Shown: positions 1 through 8,441, numbered from the stretch's first letter. The stretch: 64,000 nt of DNA from an uncultured Clostridia bacterium (GCA_934793215.1 CAKVOP010000001.1:186001-250000); one strand, 5' to 3'. Notes: generated from the letters alone by a model not told the origin. A program made the numbers and translations.

Positions 1-150
1 CAAGAAATGGCTCAGTTGCTTGGAATTGGAATATCATCTGCCTACAAACTTGCAAACGATAAACAGTTTTATCCTGCAAAACGTGTTTGTGGAAGAATCG
101 TAATTCACTACGATTTGCTTGAAAAGTGGATAAAAGAACAAAATAACTAG
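1..150 (+). CDS. Excisionase-like helix-turn-helix protein, 5' end cut by window
   Basis: The reading frame is open from base 1 to a TAG at 148-150 and encodes the last 49 residues of a small DNA-binding protein. The pattern (EMAQLLGIGISSAYKLAND, then a GRI-V-H-YDLLEKW wing and tail) is that of the MerR-like excisionase/HTH_17 family, which binds att sites or promoters of mobile elements. The primase gene starts 9 bp downstream, so the two are probably cotranscribed. The length and start lie outside the window. It could be a general regulator instead of an excisionase. Confidence 0.75.
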   Translation, partial: QEMAQLLGIGISSAYKLANDKQFYPAKRVCGRIVIHYDLLEKWIKEQNN

Positions 151-158
151 GAGCGATT

Positions 159-2162
159 ATGGAAAACATTTTTACAGAGGTTAAAAATCGTTTGTCCATA
201 AAGGATGTTATTGAGCATTACTCCGCCGCATTGTTTAATAAAGGCAATAAATGCCACTGTCCGTTCCCAGATCATCAAGATGTGAAAAGTCCGTCATTAT
301 CAATACTTAAAGATAATAATACATTTAGATGTTTTGGGTGCGACAAATGTGGCAGTGTTGTTGACTTTGTTATGATGTATAAAGGAGTAGATAGAATCCA
401 AGCAGTTAGTATGCTTAATGAAGATTTTAACCTAGGCTTAAATTTAAAAGATCAAAGCAAAAAGAAATTTGATATCAATAAGTATTTGTTGGCGTGTGAA
501 AAAAACATTAGTCAAACAGATTATTTTATTAAACGAGGATTGTCATCTACAACAATTAAGAAACATAGGCTTGGCTATGACAAGGTTAAGAATGCGGTAA
601 CAATACCTTACAATGGTAAAATGAATTATGGTCAAATAAGATATATCAATGAAAAGAAATTTTGGAAACCACCTACAAGCGATGTTGGCGCAGAACCGAT
701 ATATAATGAAAATGCAATAAACGATAAAGATAACGAGCCAATCTTTATTGTTGAAAGCCCAATATGTGCAATGAGTATTGAACAGTACAATTCAAAAGCA
801 ATTGCGATATGTGGAGGTGGCGGAGTTTCTAAGTTGGATAAGGCACTTAAAGGCAAGAAAACTGGCAACCTAGGATTTATACTGGCACTAGACAATGATG
901 AGCCAGGCACAAGATATACTGACGAATTTGTGGCATATTTCAAAAGCAAGAGAATTAAATATGCGGTGTGCAATATTTCTGGCAAAGAGAAAGATCCTAA
1001 TGACTTGCTGAAAAAGTCCTCTGAGGCTTTGGTTAAAAATATAGTCAAAGCAAGAAAGGAATATTTCAGTAAATGTACCTCATATAGAGATTTGAAATCG
1101 GCGCAAGAAATTACGAATATGACATTAAAACCTGTCAATTGGTTAGTTAATGACTTATTCCCTACTGGACTAAGTATTATTTGTGGAGCTTCTAAGATTG
1201 GAAAGAGTTGGTTTGTGCAAAACTTGTGTTTATCTATAAGTAATGGGGACAAATTTTTAGATAAACCTGCATCAAAAAATGCATGTTGGTATATGGCACT
1301 AGAAGACGATGAAAGTCTGTCACAAGCAAGACTTAAAATGATGCTAAAAGGCAAATCTGCACCAAACAACTTTTTTATATCATACGAAATATATCCAATG
1401 GACAAGATTGACAAAGATAGACCTACACTAATGGAATATATCGCTGAAAATATAAAAAGAAATCCAGAAATAAAATGTGTGGTTGTAGACACCTTTCAAA
1501 AGGTGAGAAGTGCGTCAGCCTATGGCGAAAGCATGTATGCTCATGATTATAGAGACATTTCCACGCTGAAAAAACTTGCTGATGAGTTGCAAATTGCAAT
1601 AATTCTCATTCATCACACCAATAAAATGAAAGACAGAGATACAGATGGCGATCCATTTGCTAAAATCAGTGGAACTAATGGGCTGATGGCAAGTGCGGAC
1701 TGTATTTTTTTGTTGGATAGAAAACGTGGAGAACAAGAAGTTCTATTTGCGTTTACTGGAAGAAAAATAAGGTGTGATACTTGGACAATATGTCAAAGCG
1801 AGGTGGATATGACTTGGTCAAAAGTAGGAACTGCCGAAGAAGAAGCCTACAAAAAGAAATTAAAGGAATACAACCACAGCCCTTATGTAATTACAATCAA
1901 GCATTTGCTTGCTGTAAACGATGGAGATTGGAGTGGGTCTTCCACTAAGTTTATAGAAGAACTTGGCAAACTCTATCCTAACGGAATGCCAATAAATCCT
2001 ATTCCTTCTGTCGTTGAAAAAGATATAAACGAAATATCTGAAAGCTTAAAGCAGTTTGATCAAATAATTCACTTAAATACAAACCCACATGGTGGGACAA
2101 ATGGTAGACAACATAGGTTCTACTACATCAATAAAAAAAGAGAACAAACTTATATATCTTAG
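159..2162 (+). CDS. Element replication protein: CHC2/Toprim primase fused to RepA-like ATPase
   Basis: This 667-residue protein has three visible parts. Residues about 32-64 hold a CHC2-type zinc finger (C34, H39, C58, C61) and residues about 195-250 a Toprim-like core (E199; D245 and D247). From about 325 comes a RecA/RepA-type ATPase with Walker A GASKIGKS at 343-350, a Walker B VVVDT, and an IILIHH sensor-like strand. Such primase-helicase fusions initiate replication of integrative elements, phages and satellites. An AGGAG lies just before the ATG. It follows the HTH gene by 9 bp and ends beside a symmetric heptamer array, as expected for an initiator next to its origin. It is not the host DnaG, which lacks this C-terminal ATPase. 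Confidence 0.85.
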   Translation: MENIFTEVKNRLSIKDVIEHYSAALFNKGNKCHCPFPDHQDVKSPSLSILKDNNTFRCFGCDKCGSVVDFVMMYKGVDRIQAVSMLNEDFNLGLNLKDQSKKKFDINKYLLACEKNISQTDYFIKRGLSSTTIKKHRLGYDKVKNAVTIPYNGKMNYGQIRYINEKKFWKPPTSDVGAEPIYNENAINDKDNEPIFIVESPICAMSIEQYNSKAIAICGGGGVSKLDKALKGKKTGNLGFILALDNDEPGTRYTDEFVAYFKSKRIKYAVCNISGKEKDPNDLLKKSSEALVKNIVKARKEYFSKCTSYRDLKSAQEITNMTLKPVNWLVNDLFPTGLSIICGASKIGKSWFVQNLCLSISNGDKFLDKPASKNACWYMALEDDESLSQARLKMMLKGKSAPNNFFISYEIYPMDKIDKDRPTLMEYIAENIKRNPEIKCVVVDTFQKVRSASAYGESMYAHDYRDISTLKKLADELQIAIILIHHTNKMKDRDTDGDPFAKISGTNGLMASADCIFLLDRKRGEQEVLFAFTGRKIRCDTWTICQSEVDMTWSKVGTAEEEAYKKKLKEYNHSPYVITIKHLLAVNDGDWSGSSTKFIEELGKLYPNGMPINPIPSVVEKDINEISESLKQFDQIIHLNTNPHGGTNGRQHRFYYINKKREQTYIS

Positions 2163-2166
2163 AACA

Positions 2167-2229
2167 CTGTTATTCTCGTTATTGCTGTTATAGGGACAAT
2201 TAAAATAACAGCAATAACACCTATAACAG
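2167..2229. repeat. Symmetric heptamer array, candidate replication origin of the element
   Basis: Four copies of CTGTTAT are present: forward at 2167-2173 and 2185-2191 (18 bp apart) and reverse (ATAACAG) at 2205-2211 and 2223-2229 (again 18 bp apart). Two of them sit in a perfect 14-bp inverted repeat (2178-2191 with 2205-2218), and CTGTTATAGG at 2185-2194 matches CCTATAACAG at 2220-2229. An AT-rich stretch follows, up to 2270. No T-run follows the hairpin, so it is not a normal terminator. Its place directly 3' of a primase/ATPase gene suggests an iteron-type origin. It could instead be an operator. Confidence 0.55.
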
Positions 2230-2270
2230 TAAAAAGGTATATAGAAAAAATTAAAAAACTAGGAGTAAAT

Positions 2271-2606
2271 ATGTTTGAACATTATGACTTTTATAAAGCC
2301 AGTCAATTTCTGGCAAAAACAAATCAATGTAAATGGATAATACAAGGAGTTACTGGACTTTTGCAATATGATGAAAGAGATATCCTTAACACCATTAAAA
2401 AGTTAAAGCCTTGCAATTATTATATGATTGAAAAACTTTATTATAAGATAATGCAAGATATGGATTATGAAGTTCCATTTACATTAGAAGAACTCTTAAT
2501 TTGTATTAAAAATTATCCAAAAAGTAAATATAGAAAATTCAATCAAAACGCATATGATTATGTAAAGACTTTATATGAAAGATTGCAACACTTATTCCCA
2601 GTCTAA
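2271..2606 (+). CDS. Hypothetical protein of the element, 111 aa
   Basis: A 111-residue, lysine- and tyrosine-rich protein with an AGGAG ribosome site 5' of the ATG. No signal peptide, membrane segment or known motif is visible. It follows the primase gene and the heptamer array in the same direction and is immediately followed by the GC-rich cos-like segment. Small proteins at this position in phage satellites often modulate replication or packaging, but nothing in this sequence assigns such a role. I do not recognise the family. Confidence 0.6.
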   Translation: MFEHYDFYKASQFLAKTNQCKWIIQGVTGLLQYDERDILNTIKKLKPCNYYMIEKLYYKIMQDMDYEVPFTLEELLICIKNYPKSKYRKFNQNAYDYVKTLYERLQHLFPV

Positions 2607-2680
2607 GCCCCAGGGGCGGTCAAATCTCTACGAGAGTCAACTACCAGAACGGGCAGGCAGTCGCACACAAACTTTCGCGT
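2607..2680. other. GC-rich conserved-looking segment resembling a phage cos/terminase-spacer region
   Basis: This 74-bp patch is markedly richer in G+C than everything around it. It holds the string GGGGCGGTCAAATCTCTAC, then GGGCAGGCAG and CGCACACAAACTTTCGCG. From memory, strings of this form are common in Clostridia and other Firmicutes phages in the spacer between the HNH endonuclease and the terminase small subunit, where cos sites lie. Neither gene is present here. A satellite carrying a copied cos site would explain the patch. It could instead be the tail of a decayed gene. Confidence 0.45.
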
Positions 2681-2717
2681 AATCAAAAATCAAAATGATA
2701 ATCAAAATATTGAAAAT

Positions 2718-2750
2718 ATTACTAGTAGATCATTTCACTAGTATTTTTTA
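2718..2750 (+). terminator. Possible terminator after the primase operon
   Basis: TACTAGT (2720-2726) pairs with ACTAGTA (2737-2743) around a 10-nt loop, followed by a T-run. It would end transcription from the primase operon. From here to 3077 there is no gene: the stretch is A-rich up to about 2985 and then holds the long hairpin at 2988-3062. Confidence 0.5.
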
Positions 2751-2987
2751 TTACTAAAAGTTTTATTTGAAAAGTAAAAAAACACGAAAATAATTCAAAA
2801 AATAATCAAAATAAAAAAATTAAGGAATGTTTTATAATTTGCGAAAACTTGATTGAGAAAGTCTTTTCAAGCGACTGTGAGCAAATTTAAGGCAAATAAG
2901 AGCAATATTACAAAGATATAAGAAAACAAGATTACAAAAAGACAAAGTTTCAAGGATACAAATATAAAAAATCTTTTATTTTATTTG

Positions 2988-3062
2988 GCTGTTCGCTGGA
3001 CTTTAATATTCTTTTGCGGTATGTGTTGTACTAGCAAAAGTACAAGTCCAGTTGAGAACAGC
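2988..3062 (+). other. Long interrupted hairpin upstream of the Xis-like gene
   Basis: Three nested perfect arms are visible: GCTGTTC (2988-2994) with GAACAGC (3056-3062), CTGGACTT (2996-3003) with AAGTCCAG (3044-3051), and CTTTTGC (3011-3017) with GCAAAAG (3034-3040). Together they give 22 base pairs in a 75-nt element that ends only a few bases before the ribosome site of the next gene. It could be a structured 5' leader controlling that gene or a recombination/regulatory DNA site. An open frame from 2985 crosses it but has no ribosome site. Confidence 0.5.
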
Positions 3063-3077
3063 ACACTGGAGGTATCA

Positions 3078-3296
3078 ATGCAAAGAATAAGGACTATTAC
3101 TGAGACGTTACAGATGTTGAAGAAAGAAGATCCAGAAACTTGTTTAAGTGAGTTTCTAATTAGGAAGCTTGCGAATAACTACAAAATCCGTTCTATCAAA
3201 ACTGGCAACAAGGTGCTGATTGATTACGACTCCCTACTTGCTTTCTTGCAGAGTAAAAGTTACGAGTTGCCAATGGAACAAATCATTATTGGATAA
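3078..3296 (+). CDS. Small Xis-like DNA-binding protein
   Basis: The protein has 72 residues. The start at 3078 is chosen because GGAGG lies 5 bp before it; the longer frame from 2985 has no ribosome site and would run through the hairpin. The fold pattern (helices around LSEFLIRKLANNYKIRSIKTGNKVLIDYDSLLAFL, split by a basic wing) resembles short excisionase-type winged-helix proteins. It ends 11 bp before the integrase gene, the usual place for a recombination directionality factor. The function is inferred from size, fold pattern and neighbour. Confidence 0.65.
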   Translation: MQRIRTITETLQMLKKEDPETCLSEFLIRKLANNYKIRSIKTGNKVLIDYDSLLAFLQSKSYELPMEQIIIG

Positions 3297-3307
3297 GGAG
3301 AAAGGTT

Positions 3308-4699
3308 ATGCCATGTATAAAGAAAAATGTGCTAGACACGGGTGCGATTTCATATCGCATCCAAGTCAAAGCCAAAAATGAAAGGACTGGTAAGTTTGAG
3401 GCAAAGGTAATGACTTGCAGAAAACCAGCAGAATTAACTGAAAGGCAATACGAAAGAGAACTGCAAAGAATTGCCTTTGAGTTTGAAGATAAGTTTCGCA
3501 AATCAATGAATGGCTTGCTTGTCGTAGATAACGACATATTGTTTATAGATTATGCCAACAAATGGCTTGAAAAAGTTAAGAATACAAAGTCGCTCAATTA
3601 CTATGTAAAGGGAAAAGACAGCATCAAAAAGTTTTATGCTTACTTTGGAAATATTAAACTAAATCAAATCACGCCAGTTATGGTACAAGGTTTCTTGGAT
3701 GAAATGAGTTTCAAAAAAGTTGAAAAGAAAAGTGCTGTGATGATTAAAGACATAACGCAATATCTTAAATCGCATTGCATAAAACTGGTAGACGCAACAA
3801 ACAAAACTGGTATATCAAGGTCAATATTCTTCTCTGCCACAAGCGGACACGGAATAAGAGTTGAGAATGCTGAGCGAATATGTAAAGAATTAGGACTAAA
3901 ATATGACGAATATTTTAGAACGGAAGTTATTAGTCATCCTTATGCAAAAGAGACAATACTCAAACTTAAACGAACATTTGCAACAATCTTGGCGGAGGCA
4001 AAAAGACAAAGGCTTGTTGAACATAACTTCGCAAGCAGAGATTATATTGCACCAATACAAGGTTACAAAAAAGAGATACAAATATTAAATGACAAGGAGG
4101 CAAAGATACTGGCGCAATACTTGGATACAGAACCAAATCCACGCTGGAAGATTGCATTATTGACAATCTTGTTTATGGGATTAAGGCGTGGCGAACTTGC
4201 TGAACTTGAATGGAAAGACATTGATTTTGAAAACAAAACAATGACAATTCAAAGATCGGTGCAAGATATTGTTGGCTTTGGTCTTATAACCAAAGATCCA
4301 AAAACTGAAAACTCAAAACGCACAATATCAATGCCAGATAAACTCATAATATATTTAAAAGAATATCAAGTGTGGTGGGATAATCAAAAACATTACTTGG
4401 GCGACCGTTGGAAAGATACTGACAGATTATTCTGCACAGAAGACGGAAAAACAATCTCACTAGGGCTATTCAGAGTTTGGCTACAGAAAACACTTGCAAA
4501 AGCGGGCTTGCCAAAAGTATCTCTTCACTCACTTCGTCACACAAATATAACCTTGCAACTGATTGCTGGTGTAGACATGAAAACCGTATCCGCACGTGCT
4601 GGTCACAGTAAAGCATCAACCACCAGCGACTTCTATAGCCACTTCATAAAGAATTCAGATATTCACGCAAGTGAAATAATTAACAAGATATTCGAATAA
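3308..4699 (+). CDS. Tyrosine recombinase/integrase with inserted HTH-like segment
   Basis: This 463-residue site-specific recombinase is of the phage/Tn916 integrase family. The catalytic set is visible: R293 in GLRRGE, a lysine in the beta-hairpin near 329-337, H407/R410 in HSLRH, H433 in AGH, and nucleophile Y443 in DFYSH. The N-terminal part is an arm-type DNA-binding domain followed by a core-binding domain. Residues about 150-203 look like an inserted Cro/C1-type helix-turn-helix (TGISRS...RVENAERICKELGL). AAGGAG precedes the ATG. It sits next to the Xis-like gene and 3.7 kb from the tRNA-Arg that is the probable attachment site. All catalytic residues are intact. Confidence 0.93.
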   Translation: MPCIKKNVLDTGAISYRIQVKAKNERTGKFEAKVMTCRKPAELTERQYERELQRIAFEFEDKFRKSMNGLLVVDNDILFIDYANKWLEKVKNTKSLNYYVKGKDSIKKFYAYFGNIKLNQITPVMVQGFLDEMSFKKVEKKSAVMIKDITQYLKSHCIKLVDATNKTGISRSIFFSATSGHGIRVENAERICKELGLKYDEYFRTEVISHPYAKETILKLKRTFATILAEAKRQRLVEHNFASRDYIAPIQGYKKEIQILNDKEAKILAQYLDTEPNPRWKIALLTILFMGLRRGELAELEWKDIDFENKTMTIQRSVQDIVGFGLITKDPKTENSKRTISMPDKLIIYLKEYQVWWDNQKHYLGDRWKDTDRLFCTEDGKTISLGLFRVWLQKTLAKAGLPKVSLHSLRHTNITLQLIAGVDMKTVSARAGHSKASTTSDFYSHFIKNSDIHASEIINKIFE

Positions 4700-4732
4700 A
4701 TCTTCAATTTAAATAAAATGACAACAATAGTA

Positions 4733-4760
4733 TTACAAATTGTCTTTCTTGTGTTATAAT
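4733..4760 (+). promoter_or_regulatory. Promoter of the SEC-C protein gene
   Basis: TTACAA (4733-4738), a 16-bp spacer, and a perfect TATAAT (4755-4760) lie 21 bp before the ATG at 4782. This argues that the cargo gene is transcribed independently of the integrase. Confidence 0.65.
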
Positions 4761-4781
4761 GTCAGCATCAACGGAGGAAAG

Positions 4782-6908
4782 ATGGAAGATAATCCTTTGC
4801 AAAAACTTGCAAATAAATATTCATATGAAGCTGTCGATTGTAAAGTAAACCAATTTGTAGATAATTTAAAAAGATATGATGTTGCTAACGTTTTGGTAAA
4901 ACTTGTTGAAAAGTCATTTGTTTTTGCTAATAATTCTGAGAGTAAAAAAGCTGAAGATTATAGAATGATGATTGGTTATATTCAGTCGCTATATGCGGGC
5001 AATATCTTCACAAATACTTTACATTGTAAAGAAAAAGAATTTAATGACCTAATCGAAGACTGTAATAGTATTATAAACTCATGTATGATTGCAGAATCTA
5101 TAAATACACCTATTGATGAATCACTTGCAGACTTTTCATCGAGATTATATGAAATAAGTCAAGGCAAAACATATCCCATCTTTGCTCCTTGGATTTTAGA
5201 GAATTTGTTAAAGCCTCAAGACAGCTTATTAAAAGAATCTTATGGTATTACGGCAGATGAAGTAATCACAGGTTTGTTAAATATAGCAAAAGCACTTACT
5301 GAGGCGGCGGCTTATATAATTAACGGCAACTGTTTAAGCAAAGATATGTTAATGGTAAAAAAAATCACAAATTGGCCTGACAACTTTATTAATGATTTAT
5401 CATTTGAAAATGGTATTGCAGAAGAATTTTCTACTAGAGATAAGTTTGCTAATTGGTTTAATATTGAAATGCCAACAAAACAAAAACCATTTATAAAAAT
5501 AGATGGCATAAGTTATTTGTTTGAATTTAGTATCGTTTTTGATAACTTTTATAGATCAATACAAAAAGCTATTTGTAAACAAAATAAGCATTTTATCGAT
5601 GTGTGGCAAGAAAATCAGAAGGAAGCATCAGAAAATTTTGCGACGGGTTTATTTTCATATCCATTATTGGGGTCATTTTGTTCACTAAATAACTATTATA
5701 GATTGGATAAAAACAACTGGATTGAAAATGATGCCATAATTGTTTATAAAAACATACTATTTGTTATGGAAGTTAAAGCAGGTTCTTTTACTCCGAGATC
5801 AGTAATCTTAGATAATGAGTCGCACAAAACAGCAAAAAAATCATTAATAGAAAAGCCTATATTTCAAAGTGAAAGATTAATAACAAAATTAGATAGAGAT
5901 AAATCAGTTGAAATATTCGATGCGAGTCATAAAAATAAGATTTGTACTTTAAAAAGAGAGGAATTCAAATTCATAATTCCAATTGTGGTCACGCTTGATC
6001 CAATAGGAGAGATACTTTCTATGTATAGAAATAAAGAAGAACTTAACTTCTTACCTATCAGTTTAGAAGATTTAGCGATTTATTCAAATTTTTTTGAAAA
6101 TGAGCCAATATTTTTTATTCACTATCTGCTAGAGAGAGTAAAAAATATTAATATAAAAAATTTTATGATTAACGATGAATTGGATTTCTTGGGTGGTTAT
6201 TTAGCAAATAGAAATTTTAATCATCGATATAATCATTTGGTTGAAGAAGAAGGACTCGAAGAGTCTAATATTGGAAGTCTTTGGGTTGATAATATGCACG
6301 AGCAACTTGATTTATATTTTGGTTGTGCAATGAGTACAAAAAAGCCCCAATTTAATGTCTCAGATTTTATATATGATTTAATCAAGAGTTTTGAGAAAAA
6401 CTTAAATGCTAATTTATTAAATCTAGCAATAATAATTTTAGGCCAAAACGATATGTTTCATGACAACTTAGAGGATTGCGTCTCTAAGATAATTAATAGA
6501 CAAGCTGTTACAAATAAATTTGCAAGTATAACAATCTTTTTTGAGGATAATGCTGAATTTATACCTATTCAACTTTTCGCAAATGATGATAATAATATTT
6601 GCACTACAGAAGAAAAAGCAAAAAAGTACGCTTTGGCAACTATGAAAGCAAGAGGATATGCCAATATTTACTATTTAATTATAAACACTAATCACGGAAA
6701 AATATCTTCAATAATTGCAAAATATCTTAATGAAGAAAATTTTATTGATGTAGAGACATCAGAACTTGAGTTCTTGCAAAGTTATATTCAAACCAATTCA
6801 TTGCCACTAAATAAATCAGATAAAACAAAAGACAAGAAAATAGGGAGAAATGACTTGTGTCCATGTGGTAGTGGTAGAAAGTATAAGAAGTGTTGTTTGA
6901 ATAAATAA
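4782..6908 (+). CDS. SEC-C-motif protein with PD-(D/E)XK-like nuclease core, possible defence cargo
   Basis: A 708-residue soluble protein. The start at 4782 has GGAGG 5 bp upstream; the frame opens 42 bp earlier but inside the promoter. Its C-terminus is a classic SEC-C zinc motif (GRNDLCPCGSGRKYKKCC). In the middle, D317 followed by a hydrophobic strand and E330-V-K332 matches the D-(E/x)xK signature of restriction-like nucleases, with a buried strand either side. The rest is helix-rich and not recognised. It is cargo between the integrase and the attachment site, where anti-phage genes often lie. A nuclease or defence role is inference; SEC-C alone only says zinc-dependent binding. Confidence 0.7.
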   Translation: MEDNPLQKLANKYSYEAVDCKVNQFVDNLKRYDVANVLVKLVEKSFVFANNSESKKAEDYRMMIGYIQSLYAGNIFTNTLHCKEKEFNDLIEDCNSIINSCMIAESINTPIDESLADFSSRLYEISQGKTYPIFAPWILENLLKPQDSLLKESYGITADEVITGLLNIAKALTEAAAYIINGNCLSKDMLMVKKITNWPDNFINDLSFENGIAEEFSTRDKFANWFNIEMPTKQKPFIKIDGISYLFEFSIVFDNFYRSIQKAICKQNKHFIDVWQENQKEASENFATGLFSYPLLGSFCSLNNYYRLDKNNWIENDAIIVYKNILFVMEVKAGSFTPRSVILDNESHKTAKKSLIEKPIFQSERLITKLDRDKSVEIFDASHKNKICTLKREEFKFIIPIVVTLDPIGEILSMYRNKEELNFLPISLEDLAIYSNFFENEPIFFIHYLLERVKNINIKNFMINDELDFLGGYLANRNFNHRYNHLVEEEGLEESNIGSLWVDNMHEQLDLYFGCAMSTKKPQFNVSDFIYDLIKSFEKNLNANLLNLAIIILGQNDMFHDNLEDCVSKIINRQAVTNKFASITIFFEDNAEFIPIQLFANDDNNICTTEEKAKKYALATMKARGYANIYYLIINTNHGKISSIIAKYLNEENFIDVETSELEFLQSYIQTNSLPLNKSDKTKDKKIGRNDLCPCGSGRKYKKCCLNK

Positions 6909-6929
6909 TGACGGACAATTGTGTTTAGA

Positions 6930-7556
6930 TTATAAATAGCTTATTAATGAGCCTTTTGTTTCGCTTAAGAATTTTTCAATCATGTTGAATAGTATCTTTG
7001 ACACATTAATAAAAGAAGCAGCGTTTATTAAGATGTCTCTACTCTTATCTTTATTTCCTATAGCCATATTTATTTTTAATTTCATATCGCCAATAGAAGA
7101 AACGCACGATTTCATGTTGAATCTAGTAAAATGTACAGCTTTACAAGTAAATTTATATAATTCCTTAAAAGATTCATGTTCTTCAGATATAAGTTCTGCT
7201 AATTTGTTCTCAGACAAATTCTTACCATTGTATTTAAACTTCTTTATTTCGAAATTGTCGTTATAAACTTCTTGTAAAATGTCTTTCCATTGTTGTGATA
7301 ATATACCTCCAAGTTTTAATAAAAGACAATTATCTATTTCTAATCTTAAAATAGGGACTTGTACATTTAGGTTAAATTTTTCAACTGAATAAGTAAATGC
7401 ATCAACTATATCCAAAGATCGTTTTAAAATGGCGAAAATAAACAGATGAGTATTCAGTAATCCGCCAGTCTTTTTTATGCATTTTATAGAAAGTGATAAA
7501 TGTTGTTCTTTTAGTGTTTTAAGTTGTTTAAGTATGTTGTCTAATTCTCTGTTCAT
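6930..7556 (-). CDS. Hypothetical helical protein, 208 aa, element cargo
   Basis: A predicted all-helical soluble protein, convergent with the SEC-C gene (21-bp gap) and divergent from the next gene. A GGGAG ribosome site lies before the ATG and a TATAAT (minus strand, near 7575-7580) lies just upstream. The order of helices and the HFTRFN stretch after a KFTCKAVH segment loosely recall DUF5677/HEPN-like proteins, but the match is weak and I do not assign it. Base composition is as AT-rich as the other cargo. It may work with its neighbours, since three unrelated cargo genes stand together. Confidence 0.6.
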   Translation of the reverse strand: MNRELDNILKQLKTLKEQHLSLSIKCIKKTGGLLNTHLFIFAILKRSLDIVDAFTYSVEKFNLNVQVPILRLEIDNCLLLKLGGILSQQWKDILQEVYNDNFEIKKFKYNGKNLSENKLAELISEEHESFKELYKFTCKAVHFTRFNMKSCVSSIGDMKLKINMAIGNKDKSRDILINAASFINVSKILFNMIEKFLSETKGSLISYL

Positions 7557-7588
7557 ATGTATTCTCCCTTTTTATTATACCACATGAA

Positions 7589-7617
7589 TTGAAATTAGTA
7601 GCTAAATATGTTAAAAT
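7589..7617 (+). promoter_or_regulatory. Promoter of the 235-aa cargo gene
   Basis: TTGAAA (7589-7594), a 17-bp spacer, and TAAAAT (7612-7617). Transcription would begin at about 7624, so the GGAGG at 7623-7627 lies at the very 5' end of the mRNA. Confidence 0.65.
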
Positions 7618-7632
7618 AAGATGGAGGTTTGT

Positions 7633-8340
7633 ATGAAAGTATTTGACTCAAATATTTATGTGTATATGATAAGAGTTTTTAGTAAAAAAGAATATCGCGA
7701 TGATTTTATAAGGGGACACATGTACCTTAACGAATCTGGATATTTTAATAAATTAGAAGATAGTTTCCGTGGAGATAAATACGATAGTAAAATCGTCGAA
7801 TATAATGCCACGATTTTTATAAATGGACATGAATTTCATCCAGATATAATGACACAAGGTTTTGTTGGAGACGATAAAGTTCCAATTTTATGTATGACAA
7901 TTTTGAATGAAGAGGCTCTTGTTCGCACGCATAATAATAAATTTAAGTTAAAACAAAGTGTTGTTGATGAACTCTCGCAATTTGGTGAATATGGATTACT
8001 CTTCTATTATAGCGAATTGCGTGAGAATTTAGAGAAGTATGCCAAAGCACATGATTGGTTTATTGATCAAGATGTTGTAACTTATGTAGATACTAAGAAA
8101 AACAAAGAATATTTAAATTTATATTTTCATGATAGATTCAAGAAATATTTTGTAAAGGACATTACTTACATAAACCAAAATGAGACTAGGCTTATATTTT
8201 TAAATAAGAGCAATCCTTTCATTCCTTTAGTTTCTCAGGAAAATAATCATATTGAGTTTGATATTGACCCATTACTTAGTTATTATGAATTTGACATTAA
8301 GAAGAATATAGAAATGGAATTTAAAAAGACGACTAAATAA
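7633..8340 (+). CDS. Hypothetical cargo protein of the element, 235 aa
   Basis: The start at 7633 is preferred because GGAGG (7623-7627) overlaps the upstream in-frame ATG at 7621 and is well spaced for the second one. The N-terminal pattern (FSKKEYRDDFIRGHMYLN, then GYFNKLED, then RGDKYD) matches a widespread uncharacterised family in which a short peptide with a GxLYMN-like turn is followed by an ED...RGD stretch. Members I recall sit in phage and island cargo, without known function. There are no membrane segments. It is the last gene before the attachment site and has its own terminator. Confidence 0.65.
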   Translation: MKVFDSNIYVYMIRVFSKKEYRDDFIRGHMYLNESGYFNKLEDSFRGDKYDSKIVEYNATIFINGHEFHPDIMTQGFVGDDKVPILCMTILNEEALVRTHNNKFKLKQSVVDELSQFGEYGLLFYYSELRENLEKYAKAHDWFIDQDVVTYVDTKKNKEYLNLYFHDRFKKYFVKDITYINQNETRLIFLNKSNPFIPLVSQENNHIEFDIDPLLSYYEFDIKKNIEMEFKKTTK

Positions 8341-8352
8341 GCCGTCTTTTTT
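8323..8352 (+). terminator. Terminator after the last cargo gene
   Basis: AAAGACG in the last codons of the gene pairs with CGTCTTT downstream of the stop, followed by a T-run. The hairpin overlaps the stop codon. It separates the element's transcription from the oppositely oriented tRNA gene. Confidence 0.75.
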
Positions 8353-8362
8353 CTTTATAAAT

Positions 8363-8441
<79 letters not shown>

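Noticed and set aside
632..1492. Long minus-strand open frame within the primase gene
   Set aside because: Shadow of the primase frame, no ribosome site, and serine/leucine-rich composition typical of antisense reading.
2607..2740. Readthrough extension of the 111-aa protein past its TAA into the GC-rich patch
   Set aside because: Needs suppression of a TAA with no recoding signal seen; the patch is better explained as non-coding cos-like DNA.
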